Positions 26,507-34,202 of a stretch of DNA of 64,000 bases are shown piece after piece. Under the pieces are notes generated by a model. That model did no database searches and was not told the origin of the DNA. It worked only from the letters and a program-made list of their open reading frames with translations. How positions within the stretch are numbered: position 1 is the first letter of the stretch; each line of letters begins with the position of its first letter. Position numbers and translations under genes: made by a program. The stretch is taken from positions 1 through 64,000 of the forward strand of contig JBGSOF010000002.1 in assembly GCA_041739275.1 (NCBI GenBank). Direction: 5' to 3'. Source of the DNA: WGMI01 sp041739275 (GTDB lineage Bacteria; Bacteroidota; Bacteroidia; Flavobacteriales; Schleiferiaceae).

Positions 26507-26985
26507 TGGCCACCGAGCTCTACCGCCCTCCGAGCTCCGAACTGCCTTCAGCCGAGGGCTTTAGATTCGGCGTCGTCGTTTCTTCGTGGAATTCTGAAAT
26601 CACGGACGCGCTGCGAGACGCCTGCATCGCAAAATTGAAAGAAGCCGGGTGTACGCAGCCGGATGTCTTTGAAGTTCCCGGGAGTTTTGAATTGATTGGC
26701 GCCTGTGCCAAAATGGTCGCCCGATCGAATTTCGATGCCATAGTCGCCATCGGCAGCATTATTCAAGGCGAAACAAGGCACTTTGAGTTCATCTCTCAGG
26801 CGGTGGCCCAAGGAATCGGTTCGATCAACGCCACGGGGCGAACTCCGGTTATTTTGTGTGTGTTGACAGACGACCACATCGAGCAATCTCGAGCGCGTGC
26901 CGGGGGGGCGCTGGGAAATAAAGGCACTGAAGCGGCCGAAGCCGCGATTCGCATGGCGCGCTTGTATCGCGATTTATCTGCATAA
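26506..26985 (+). CDS. ribH: 6,7-dimethyl-8-ribityllumazine synthase
   Basis: A 159-residue enzyme that joins 5-amino-6-ribitylaminouracil to 3,4-dihydroxy-2-butanone-4-phosphate to give lumazine, the last intermediate before riboflavin. Signatures are FGVVVSSWNSEITDALRD near residue 20, the FEVPGSFEL segment, IGSIIQGETRHFEFI near residue 83 with the catalytic His, and PVILCVLTDDHIEQSRAR. Length is standard. The ATG overlaps the TPR gene stop. Other rib genes are not in the window. Confidence 0.95.
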   Translation: MATELYRPPSSELPSAEGFRFGVVVSSWNSEITDALRDACIAKLKEAGCTQPDVFEVPGSFELIGACAKMVARSNFDAIVAIGSIIQGETRHFEFISQAVAQGIGSINATGRTPVILCVLTDDHIEQSRARAGGALGNKGTEAAEAAIRMARLYRDLSA

Positions 26986-26991
26986 ACTTCG

Positions 26992-27633
26992 ATGGGCGAA
27001 TACTGGGAATTTGGCCTTGTTGTTTTTACGAGTTTCCTGACGCTTGTCAACCCGTTCGGAATTCTTCCGGTCTACCTCACCATGACGGCCGAGCTCAGCC
27101 CCAAAGCGAGGCAATTTACCGCCATCCGCGCCAATGTGGTCGCCTTTGCGGTGCTCTTGTTGTTTGCCTTTACGGGACAATTTTTGTTTGGGTTCTTCGG
27201 CATCTCGGTCGATAGTTTGCGGGTGGTCGGAGGCATTATTTTCTTCATGCTCGGCATGGACATGCTGCAGGCGCGGTTGAGTCGAATTCGCGTTCCCAAA
27301 CACGAAGTGCGCTCGTATGTGGGAGATATTTCGGTTACCCCTTTGGCCATCCCCATGATCGCCGGCCCTGGTTCGATTACCAACGCCATTGTGATGATGG
27401 AAGACGCCCACAGCCTGGGACTCAAGGCGGTGCTGGTGATCGCGATGATCGTCGTTTTTAGCCTGAATCTGATTGGATTGCTCTTTGCTGCCCCCCTCTC
27501 GAAAGCTCTGGGCGAAACGGGCAACAACGTAATGATGCGCCTGATGGGCCTCATTGTGATGGTGATTGCGGTCGAATTCTTCTTTTCGGGACTCGCTCCC
27601 TTGATTCGGAGATTTTTACCCGAACTTTCTTGA
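26992..27633 (+). CDS. MarC family integral membrane protein
   Basis: A 213-residue protein with six predicted membrane helices. Family features are VVFTSFLTLVNPFGILPVYL near residue 10, GIIFFMLGMDMLQA near 80 and PLAIPMIAGPGSITNAIVMM near 115, an aspartate/proline-rich inverted-repeat type core. MarC proteins were once linked to multidrug resistance but are better regarded as transporters of unknown substrate. It follows ribH by six bases and is probably in the same transcript. Confidence 0.88.
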   Translation: MGEYWEFGLVVFTSFLTLVNPFGILPVYLTMTAELSPKARQFTAIRANVVAFAVLLLFAFTGQFLFGFFGISVDSLRVVGGIIFFMLGMDMLQARLSRIRVPKHEVRSYVGDISVTPLAIPMIAGPGSITNAIVMMEDAHSLGLKAVLVIAMIVVFSLNLIGLLFAAPLSKALGETGNNVMMRLMGLIVMVIAVEFFFSGLAPLIRRFLPELS

Positions 27634-27703
27634 GGAAGGCTCCGAATTGCTTTTTTATTTCCCGCTTGCGTTCGCTTTCTTTGTTCAAACACTAAACCGA
27701 TTG

Positions 27704-28549
27704 ATGATGCGTCAAACATTGCTCGTTCTTGCCTTTGCTTCACTTTCGGCCACAGCCCAAAAGCTGCCACAACCCAGCCCCATGAGTCTGGTGCGTCAAA
27801 CGGTTGGGCTCACAGAAATGGCGGTCGACTACTCGAGACCTTCCGCCAAGGGACGCGTCATTTTTGGCGAATTGGTTCCCTACGGCCAAATGTGGAGAAC
27901 AGGTGCCAACCGCGCGACCATCGTTCGCTTTTCGACTGAAGTGGAATTCAATCGAATTCCTGTGAGCGCAGGTTCGTACAGCTTGTTGACCATCCCCGCC
28001 AAAGGCGAGTGGACGGTTGTCCTCAACCGAGATACCACCCTTGCCGGGGTCGACGGGCACGATCCTGCCAAAGACGTTCTGCGCACCCGCGTAAAATCGA
28101 TGACGTGCAGCCAAACCGAGACTATTACCATTGAGTTTGTCAACGTCAACACGGCATCGGCCGATTTAAAGATCCAATGGGAACAAACGGCCGTCTCCAT
28201 CCCGCTCAAGGTGGAAGTGCGCAAAAAAGCTCAAGAGAATATCGAAAAAGCCATTGCCGAGCAATCGGGAGACTGGAGAGTGTATCGCAATGCAGCCAAC
28301 TACTACAACAACGAGGGCATTCAGACTCAAAAAGCAGTGGAATATATCGATCGATCGATCGAGCTCAAAGGAGACAATTGGTATAGCCATTGGTTGAGAG
28401 CTCAGTTGCTCCAGAAGTCAAAGCGCACTGTCGACGCTCGGGTAGCCGCCTACAAGGCGATCGAGCTGGGCGAAGCCGCCTCGGCCAAAGAAGGCAGCAG
28501 CTTTTCGTACAGAGCGGTGATCGAAAAAGAAATGGCAGGCTGGAAGTAA
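27704..28549 (+). CDS. DUF2911 secreted protein with TPR-like tail
   Basis: A 281-residue protein with signal peptide (MMRQTLLVLAFASLSATAQ). The DUF2911 domain runs to about residue 170 (SPMSLVRQTVGLTEMAVDYSRP; FGELVPYGQMWRTGANRATI; AGSYSLLTIPAKGEWTVVLN). The remaining part has TPR-like helices (DWRVYRNAANYYNNEG; AVEYIDRSIELKGDNWYSHW). DUF2911 is widespread in Bacteroidota and its role is unknown. The ATG at 27704 heads the signal peptide; the frame is open further upstream to 27647 without family likeness. Confidence 0.85.
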   Translation: MMRQTLLVLAFASLSATAQKLPQPSPMSLVRQTVGLTEMAVDYSRPSAKGRVIFGELVPYGQMWRTGANRATIVRFSTEVEFNRIPVSAGSYSLLTIPAKGEWTVVLNRDTTLAGVDGHDPAKDVLRTRVKSMTCSQTETITIEFVNVNTASADLKIQWEQTAVSIPLKVEVRKKAQENIEKAIAEQSGDWRVYRNAANYYNNEGIQTQKAVEYIDRSIELKGDNWYSHWLRAQLLQKSKRTVDARVAAYKAIELGEAASAKEGSSFSYRAVIEKEMAGWK

Positions 28550-28563
28550 AATCCTCTCGGGCC

Positions 28564-29271
28564 TTACACTCTTTTCAAAACAACGGGGGCTTCGGCCCTC
28601 GTTTGCGTCATGAGCCGCGCATTTGGCCATTCGGGATGCTCGGTCAAATGCGTGTGAAAGCGATCGAGCCGTTGAAGGATAGATGTCAACTCCGATTGTT
28701 CTCCCGTCTTGAGTTCGGCCGAAATCACTTGAATGACGGGCGTGAGTTTCTCAAGGCATGTTTTTGCGGCCAAGCTCCCTTTTTTTGTGCGCTGAATCCA
28801 TTTCGATCTTCGATCGGGCTGTGCCTCCGACTCTTCGATGAGCCCCCTGATTTGCATGCGGCGCAGCATATCCATACCCGTGGGAATCTCGATGAGCTGT
28901 TCGCGGATCAAATCGCTTTTGGCCATGCTTCGCCCGTCGGGCAATGCCATGAGAAAACCGAATTCTTCCGGGCTTTGAACCTCTGATTCCGCGAGGGCAT
29001 TTTTCATGTAAATCCGGGCAAACTGGCTCAGCCTGGCGATGAGGTACGGAATTTGGCGCGTCGTTTCGTCTTCTACGGGGGGCGGAGAAAACGACCTCCG
29101 ATCGTTTTGTTCAATCCGTGTAAAAAACTGATGGAGAAGCTCTCGATCAGAGCACTTCTGAAGCTCACCCAGCAGCTCTTCTCGCTCAAAATGAGGAGCC
29201 AGAGCTTTCACCAATCGAAGGGTTAAACTTTTTTCTACGGTTTTGGAACTTTTGAGTGTCTTCTTTGTCAT
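28564..29271 (-). CDS. MarR-like winged-helix transcriptional regulator
   Basis: A 235-residue protein with a winged-helix domain of the MarR type between about 90 and 190: LIARLSQFARIYMKNALAES, a PEEFGFLMALPDGRSMAKSDLI recognition region, then IEIPTGMDMLRRMQIRGLIEESEAQPDRRSKWIQRTKKGS, which is the wing with the D-R-R-S/K motif. It has extra helical segments at both ends. Its target is unknown; it faces the TonB receptor gene divergently across 40 bp, so that receptor is an obvious candidate. ATG 29271 is preferred; the open frame to 29442 runs into the receptor gene. Confidence 0.75.
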   Translation of the reverse strand: MTKKTLKSSKTVEKSLTLRLVKALAPHFEREELLGELQKCSDRELLHQFFTRIEQNDRRSFSPPPVEDETTRQIPYLIARLSQFARIYMKNALAESEVQSPEEFGFLMALPDGRSMAKSDLIREQLIEIPTGMDMLRRMQIRGLIEESEAQPDRRSKWIQRTKKGSLAAKTCLEKLTPVIQVISAELKTGEQSELTSILQRLDRFHTHLTEHPEWPNARLMTQTRAEAPVVLKRV

Positions 29272-29311
29272 TTCATCATAATCAAACTTCCCCCGCTCTG
29301 AATTGTACTTT

Positions 29312-31687
29312 ATGAAAACACAATTTTGGTTCGCTTGTTCAATGCTTTTCGGTGTGATTTCCGCAAGTGCACAATCCGCCCGAATTGAAGGCCGAATCTC
29401 CGATGCCGTGTCGAACGAAGGGCTCGCCTTGGCGACGATCAAGATTCAAGGAAGCGCGGTATCGGGAGCTTCAGACCTCGATGGAAACTACGCGCTTGAA
29501 GGCCTGTCTCCCGGACTGTACAATCTTGAATTTCGAATGTTCGGATACGAACCCGTTGTCGTTTTCGAAGTTCAGGTAACCAATGCCCGGCCTTCGAGAG
29601 TGGACGTTCAAATGAACGCCTCTGCAACGGGTCTGGACGAAATCGAAGTGAGCGCTCAGAATCGATTTGAACGCAAGCCCGAAAGCCCGGTTTCTCTCCA
29701 AACCATTGGCATCAACGAAATACAGCGCAACCCGGGGGGCAACCAGGACATCAGCAAGGTGGTTCAAAGCTTGCCCGGCGTGGCTTCTCAACCCGGCTTT
29801 AGGAACGATTTAATTATTCGAGGAGGGGCGCCCAACGAAAACCGCTTTTATCTCGACGGAATCGAAATCCCTGCCATCAATCACTTTTCGACCCAAGGTT
29901 CGAGCGGAGGGCCTGTCGGTATGATCAACGTCAACTTTCTGAGAGAAGTCAATTTGTACACAGGCGCTTTCCCGGTTGAACGCGGAAATACTTTGAGCTC
30001 GGTGATGGAACTCCAGCTCAAAGATGCGCGAACCAAAGGCTGGGGCGCCATCGGACAGGTCGGTGCCAGCGACATAGGCTTGACACTCGACGGACCGCTC
30101 GGCCCCAATACGGGATTGATGGTTTCGGCGCGTCGCTCGTATTTGCAATTCCTCTTTAGCCTGCTCGAACTCCCGTTTTTACCGACGTACAACGATTTTC
30201 AAGTCAAGCTCAAGCACCGCTTTAATCAAAAGCACCAAATTGAATTTTTAGGCTTGGGTGCCATCGACGACTTTGCGCTCAACCTCGAGGCAGACGATAC
30301 CGAAGAGCAGCGCTATTTGCTCAACGCCCTCGACGTAAACGAACAATGGAATTATACAGTCGGCGCCAAGTACACTTATTTTGGCCAGAAGAGCTTTACA
30401 AACGTCGTGCTCAGTCGTTTTATGCTCAACAATACCGCCTATAAATTCGAAGACAACGACCCGGATAAAACGCAATTGCTCGATTACGACAGCCGCGAAA
30501 TCGAAAACAAATTGAGGGTGGAGAATTTTTACCGAAACAAGGGCTGGAGATTGACCAATGGCTTTGGGGTCGAAGAACTCAAATACTCGACCGACGAGCT
30601 GAACTACAGAGTGCCGCAAGGTCAAGAACCTCGGGTGTACACCACCGATTTGCGCATGTATCGCTACAGTTTGTTCAGCCAGGCGAGCAAGGCTTTTTTG
30701 GGCGAAAGGCTCCAGCTTTCGGCGGGTTTGCGCACCGACGCCGTCGACTTCAATTCTTCAACTCGAAACCCCCTCGAACAACTTTCGCCTCGGATTTCGG
30801 CTTCGTACGCACTCAATCCCAACTGGAGCATTAATGCCAACTGGGGCATCTATTATCAACTCCCCCCCTACACCCTGCTCGGATATCGCGATGGCACAGG
30901 GCGCCTGGTCAACCCCGACGCCACCTACATCCGATCGACCCATTATGTTTTAGGGGTGAGCAATTACCTGCCCATCAACGCAAAATGGTCGGTGGAGGCT
31001 TTTTACAAAGACTACGACAACTATCCTTTTTTGTTGAACGATTCGATCAGCTTGGCGAATTTGGGCAGCAATTTCGGGGTGATCGGGAATGCCCCGAGCC
31101 GTTCGATTTCAGAAGGGCTGAGTTACGGTCTCGAACTTTCGTATCAACAAAAGCTCTACAAGGGCTATTTCGGAATACTCGCAGTGACCTTGGTGCGCAG
31201 CGAGTTTGAAGACAAGCGCGGAACTTTGGTTCCCACGGCTTGGGACAACCGAGTCATCGTGACTGCAACCGCGGGCAAACGCTTCGGAAAGAACTGGGAG
31301 CTCGGGCTGCAATACCAGTTTTTGGGAGGAGCTCCTTATACCCCTTACGACCTTGACGAGAGCTCGCTTCGAAGCAATTGGGACAACATCGGCTTTGGAA
31401 TTCCCGACTACGATGCACTCAACACCCTTCGATTTGCCAATTTCAACCGGCTCAATGTGCGGATCGACAAAAAGTGGTATTTCGAAAAATGGAATCTCGA
31501 TGTGTACTTTGATATTCAAAATGCACTGGGTCAGCAAATTGAAGGCCCTCCTTTGGTCGATGTCCAAAGAGATGCCGCGGGAGAACCCATTGTAGACCCG
31601 AACGATGCGAGCCGCTATCTCGTCAAAGAGCTCGAGAATTTGAGCGGAAGCACCCTTCCTTCTTTTGGGCTCATTATAGAAATCTGA
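29312..31687 (+). CDS. TonB-dependent receptor with carboxypeptidase-regulatory-like domain (first)
   Basis: A 791-residue outer-membrane receptor. The signal peptide (FWFACSMLFGVISASAQ) is followed by a CarboxypepD_reg-like repeat (ARIEGRISDAVSNEGLALAT), a plug domain (about 115-235; QDISKVVQSLPGVASQPGF; DLIIRGGAPNENRFYLDGIE) and a beta barrel to the end. The barrel closes with LPSFGLIIEI, a normal final strand. No SusD or other binding partner follows, so it is not a polysaccharide-utilisation pair; the ligand may be a metal, a cofactor or a peptide. The ATG 29312 heads the signal; a TTG nine bases upstream is in frame. The divergent MarR-like gene may control it. Confidence 0.88.
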   Translation: MKTQFWFACSMLFGVISASAQSARIEGRISDAVSNEGLALATIKIQGSAVSGASDLDGNYALEGLSPGLYNLEFRMFGYEPVVVFEVQVTNARPSRVDVQMNASATGLDEIEVSAQNRFERKPESPVSLQTIGINEIQRNPGGNQDISKVVQSLPGVASQPGFRNDLIIRGGAPNENRFYLDGIEIPAINHFSTQGSSGGPVGMINVNFLREVNLYTGAFPVERGNTLSSVMELQLKDARTKGWGAIGQVGASDIGLTLDGPLGPNTGLMVSARRSYLQFLFSLLELPFLPTYNDFQVKLKHRFNQKHQIEFLGLGAIDDFALNLEADDTEEQRYLLNALDVNEQWNYTVGAKYTYFGQKSFTNVVLSRFMLNNTAYKFEDNDPDKTQLLDYDSREIENKLRVENFYRNKGWRLTNGFGVEELKYSTDELNYRVPQGQEPRVYTTDLRMYRYSLFSQASKAFLGERLQLSAGLRTDAVDFNSSTRNPLEQLSPRISASYALNPNWSINANWGIYYQLPPYTLLGYRDGTGRLVNPDATYIRSTHYVLGVSNYLPINAKWSVEAFYKDYDNYPFLLNDSISLANLGSNFGVIGNAPSRSISEGLSYGLELSYQQKLYKGYFGILAVTLVRSEFEDKRGTLVPTAWDNRVIVTATAGKRFGKNWELGLQYQFLGGAPYTPYDLDESSLRSNWDNIGFGIPDYDALNTLRFANFNRLNVRIDKKWYFEKWNLDVYFDIQNALGQQIEGPPLVDVQRDAAGEPIVDPNDASRYLVKELENLSGSTLPSFGLIIEI

Positions 31688-31706
31688 TCGATTCCCGGCG
31701 ATCGGC

Positions 31707-32174
31707 TCAGCGAAGTTTTGCGCGGTCGATTTCTCGTTTTACGTCTCGATCTTTAATCGAATCGCGCTTGTCGTGGAGTTTTTTACCCTTGGCCAAGGCG
31801 ATGTCGAGCTTGGCAAACCCGCTTTCGTTAATGTATAAACGAGTCGGGATCAGCGTCATGCCCACGTCTTTGAGTTTGGCCTCGAGCTTGTCGAGTTCTT
31901 TTCGACCGAGCAATAACTTTCGTTCACGCCGTGCGGTGTGATTGATATGCGTGCCGAAAGCGTAGGGCTCGATCAGCATTTCGTGCACCCAGAGCTCGCT
32001 GCCGTGAAAGACACAATACGCTTCAGAGAGTTGCGCTTTGCCCGCCCTAAGGCTCTTGATTTCTGTGCCCATCAACACCAAACCCGCCGTGTACCGATCG
32101 AGCAATTCGTATTCGTAACCGGCCCTGCGATTTCGAATATCAATTTTAGAAGCGGTGGCGTTTTTTTTTGACAC
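31707..32174 (-). CDS. smpB: tmRNA-binding protein SmpB
   Basis: A 155-residue SsrA-binding protein for ribosome rescue. Signatures are RAGYEYELLDRYTAGLVLMG near residue 15, GTEIKSLRAGKAQLSEAY, and the positively charged carboxy tail with KLHDKRDSIKDRDVKREI. The start is GTG at 32174, and codons 3-5 contain a run of nine A bases. The tmRNA gene itself is not visible in the window. It is convergent with the TonB receptor. Confidence 0.95.
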   Translation of the reverse strand: MSKKNATASKIDIRNRRAGYEYELLDRYTAGLVLMGTEIKSLRAGKAQLSEAYCVFHGSELWVHEMLIEPYAFGTHINHTARRERKLLLGRKELDKLEAKLKDVGMTLIPTRLYINESGFAKLDIALAKGKKLHDKRDSIKDRDVKREIDRAKLR

Positions 32175-32293
32175 GGACGATACAGATGCACCCGATTTCG
32201 GGAATAAAGCCTCAGGTGGAGATCAGACTCCTCGATTGAAGGGGGCGCGAAGATCGCAAAAAGAAAAGCGCGACTTTAAGTCGAGACGAACTT

Positions 32294-32599
32294 CTAGACC
32301 AATTCGACCAAATGCACTCTGCAAATCGGAATGGAGAGACCCGCTTTGAGAATAATCTTCTTCTCTGTGAAGGCCCAAATCGTAGTGTGCACCTTCTTGA
32401 CACCCGAATCGTCTTCGAAATAGATGTGCACTTTCTGTTTTTCGAGATTGCCTAAATGGGTGGCTCGGTGCAATGCCTCGCTTCGCTCGATGCGCTTGGC
32501 TTCGCTTTGCAAAACTTCAACTTCGGGAAAGCGCAGGCCGCGCATATTTTCTTTGGCAATTTCAGGGGTCGTCGAAGAGGACGGAGACAGGGTGTCCAT
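32294..32599 (-). CDS. Small conserved hypothetical protein
   Basis: A 101-residue protein ending LKAGLSIPICRVHLVELV and with the core LGNLEKQKVHIYFEDDSGVKKVHTT (split here as LGNLEKQKVHIYFEDD then SGVKKVHTTIWAF). A short family with a similar L-G-N-L-x-K-x-K-V-x-I-Y-F-E-D and I-P-I-x-R-I ending is common in flavobacteria, often near smpB-like housekeeping genes; its role is unknown. The secondary structure looks like a small beta barrel with an alpha start. ATG 32599 is chosen because it gives this family length; the longer open frame to 32881 overlaps the lipoprotein gene. Confidence 0.65.
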   Translation of the reverse strand: MDTLSPSSSTTPEIAKENMRGLRFPEVEVLQSEAKRIERSEALHRATHLGNLEKQKVHIYFEDDSGVKKVHTTIWAFTEKKIILKAGLSIPICRVHLVELV

Positions 32600-32772
32600 G
32601 ATTTTTTCGCAGTTTGAAGTCGGTGGTTCGAAATCGAATTTCAAGAGGCTTGAACACACCTCCTTTTCCCGATGATCCTCGCGGCAAGCGTTCGCCAGAG
32701 GACTGTTGAATTCGGGATCGATTTGATTTCTAAGGTCAGAAAAAAAATCGAGAGATCGAGCTCGAATAAAGC

Positions 32773-33408
32773 CTATCGCAAAATTTTGTCTTTCTGCATG
32801 CGATAGATCAGAGCCTCGGTGTGTTCCGCCACCGCTTTTTCGCGATTCGAAGGATTGATGAGTTCGCTTTGAGCCGACCAAATGAGCTTTTCGCTGGCGA
32901 CATCATACAAATTGCTTTCGATGAAAAAGGTGTTGTCTGTGGTGTAGTAACCGGGCGAGTACGCCATGCCCCCCATGTGACCGTAATAGCCGTAATAGCC
33001 TCCGTAATAGCCATAAGATGCCGCGGGATACGTCGAGCCGGGAACGTAGCGGGTTTCGCTCTGTTCGCGCACGAGGGCCATGACCAAAGCGGCGTCTGCT
33101 CCCGTTTTGCGAACTACCTCGACCATGACCTCGCGGGTTTCGGGACTGCCGACATTGGGCAGGCGAACGGGAACCACATCGATGCTCTTAATGGCTTCGA
33201 TGCCCTTATTCCGGAGGCTCTGAGCCATGCGCTCTTCAACCATAGCCCGAGTGGTGGCGTCGTTGACCAAGGCCGAGACAAAAACTTTTTTGAGCGGCTC
33301 GGTTCTTCGATCGGGTGCCGAATAACTGCCCGTGACGACCGCGGAGCTGCCACATCCGCTCGCGGCGAACAACAGCATGGCGAAACCTAAAAAGGATTTG
33401 CGAATCAT
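32773..33408 (-). CDS. Lipoprotein with Gly/Tyr-rich insert
   Basis: A 211-residue lipoprotein (FLGFAMLLFAASGC, lipid Cys near 19). A first part (KKVFVSALVNDATTRAMVEE, MAQSLRNKGIEAIKSIDVVP, KTGADAALVMALVRE) resembles the alpha-beta domain of DUF4136-type or CsgG-like outer-membrane lipoproteins. A low-complexity stretch then reads SYGYYGGYYGYYGHMGG, and the end (FFIESNLYDVASEKLIWSAQSE) fits the same family. It is the last gene of the block below bshB1, 56 bp away. No function is assigned. Confidence 0.75.
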   Translation of the reverse strand: MIRKSFLGFAMLLFAASGCGSSAVVTGSYSAPDRRTEPLKKVFVSALVNDATTRAMVEERMAQSLRNKGIEAIKSIDVVPVRLPNVGSPETREVMVEVVRKTGADAALVMALVREQSETRYVPGSTYPAASYGYYGGYYGYYGHMGGMAYSPGYYTTDNTFFIESNLYDVASEKLIWSAQSELINPSNREKAVAEHTEALIYRMQKDKILR

Positions 33409-33464
33409 TTGATGAGAATTTGATCGGCGAAAGTTAGCGCGATGCCCTGATTCAACTCCGGAAT

Positions 33465-34181
33465 TCAAATCAAGTCGCGAAAATCGCGAATGCCCGGAGT
33501 TCGTTCGGCTTGAAAGGCCTCTGCATAAGGCACCCCGATCAATCTGCCCCAGTTGGCGGAGCGAAAATGAACGCTGTCGAGAAAGGCCTTGGACGAAACC
33601 ACGGTTTTGGGCTCCGCGGAACTCGGGTCGTACACCTGTGATTTATGCGCAAGAACCGATTCTAAGCGCAGCTCTTCAAAGCCGGTGATGTCGAGAATCA
33701 GATCGGGCAGGGGCTCGTAGAACTGCAAGTAATAATAGAGTTGAAGAGGTCTCCAGGGTTCTTGATCTTCGCCCTCCCACTGGGTTTTGATCCGGGAAAG
33801 CCCGGAGAGAAAAACGGCCTCACGCACCAAATCTGCACCGCGTCCATGGTCGGGATGACGGTCTTTGAGCGTGTTGGCGAGGACAATGTCGGGCCGAAAC
33901 CTCCTGATTTGTGCGATGACCGCGCGCTTGCTGTCTTCGTCGTTCAAAAAGAAGCCATCGCGCAAACCGAGGTTGTGCCGATGTTGCACTCCGAGTATTT
34001 CTGCGGCCCTCTGCGCTTCTTGAGCCCGCACTTCAGGTGTTCCGCGGGTTCCGAGCTCGCCTCGGGTCAAATCGACCAGAGCCACTTGAGCCCCTGAACG
34101 AGTCATTTTGGCAATGCTGCCCCCTGCCCCGAGTTCGATGTCGTCGGGATGGGCCCCGAAAGCCAATAAGTCCATTTTCAT
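33465..34181 (-). CDS. bshB1: Bacillithiol deacetylase BshB1
   Basis: A 238-residue zinc-dependent GlcNAc-malate deacetylase, second step of bacillithiol synthesis. The LmbE/PIG-L motif AFGAHPDDIELGAGG (zinc ligands in H-P-D-D) is at the amino end, and DRHPDHGRGADLVREA near residue 112 supplies the further His. The phrase VDLTRGELGTRGTPEVRAQEA is diagnostic for BshB1. Start ATG 34181 is used; ATG 34175 is an alternative. It is 21 bases after the photolyase stop, at the end of the light-related cluster, rather than beside bshA. Low-molecular-weight thiol supply would fit photo-oxidative stress. Confidence 0.92.
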   Translation of the reverse strand: MKMDLLAFGAHPDDIELGAGGSIAKMTRSGAQVALVDLTRGELGTRGTPEVRAQEAQRAAEILGVQHRHNLGLRDGFFLNDEDSKRAVIAQIRRFRPDIVLANTLKDRHPDHGRGADLVREAVFLSGLSRIKTQWEGEDQEPWRPLQLYYYLQFYEPLPDLILDITGFEELRLESVLAHKSQVYDPSSAEPKTVVSSKAFLDSVHFRSANWGRLIGVPYAEAFQAERTPGIRDFRDLI

Positions 34182-34202
34182 GGGTGCAAATTAGGATGCG
34201 AA

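Noticed and set aside
29303..29311. TTG start nine bases upstream of the first TonB receptor ATG
   Set aside because: The ATG at 29312 begins a normal signal peptide; the extra residues add nothing.
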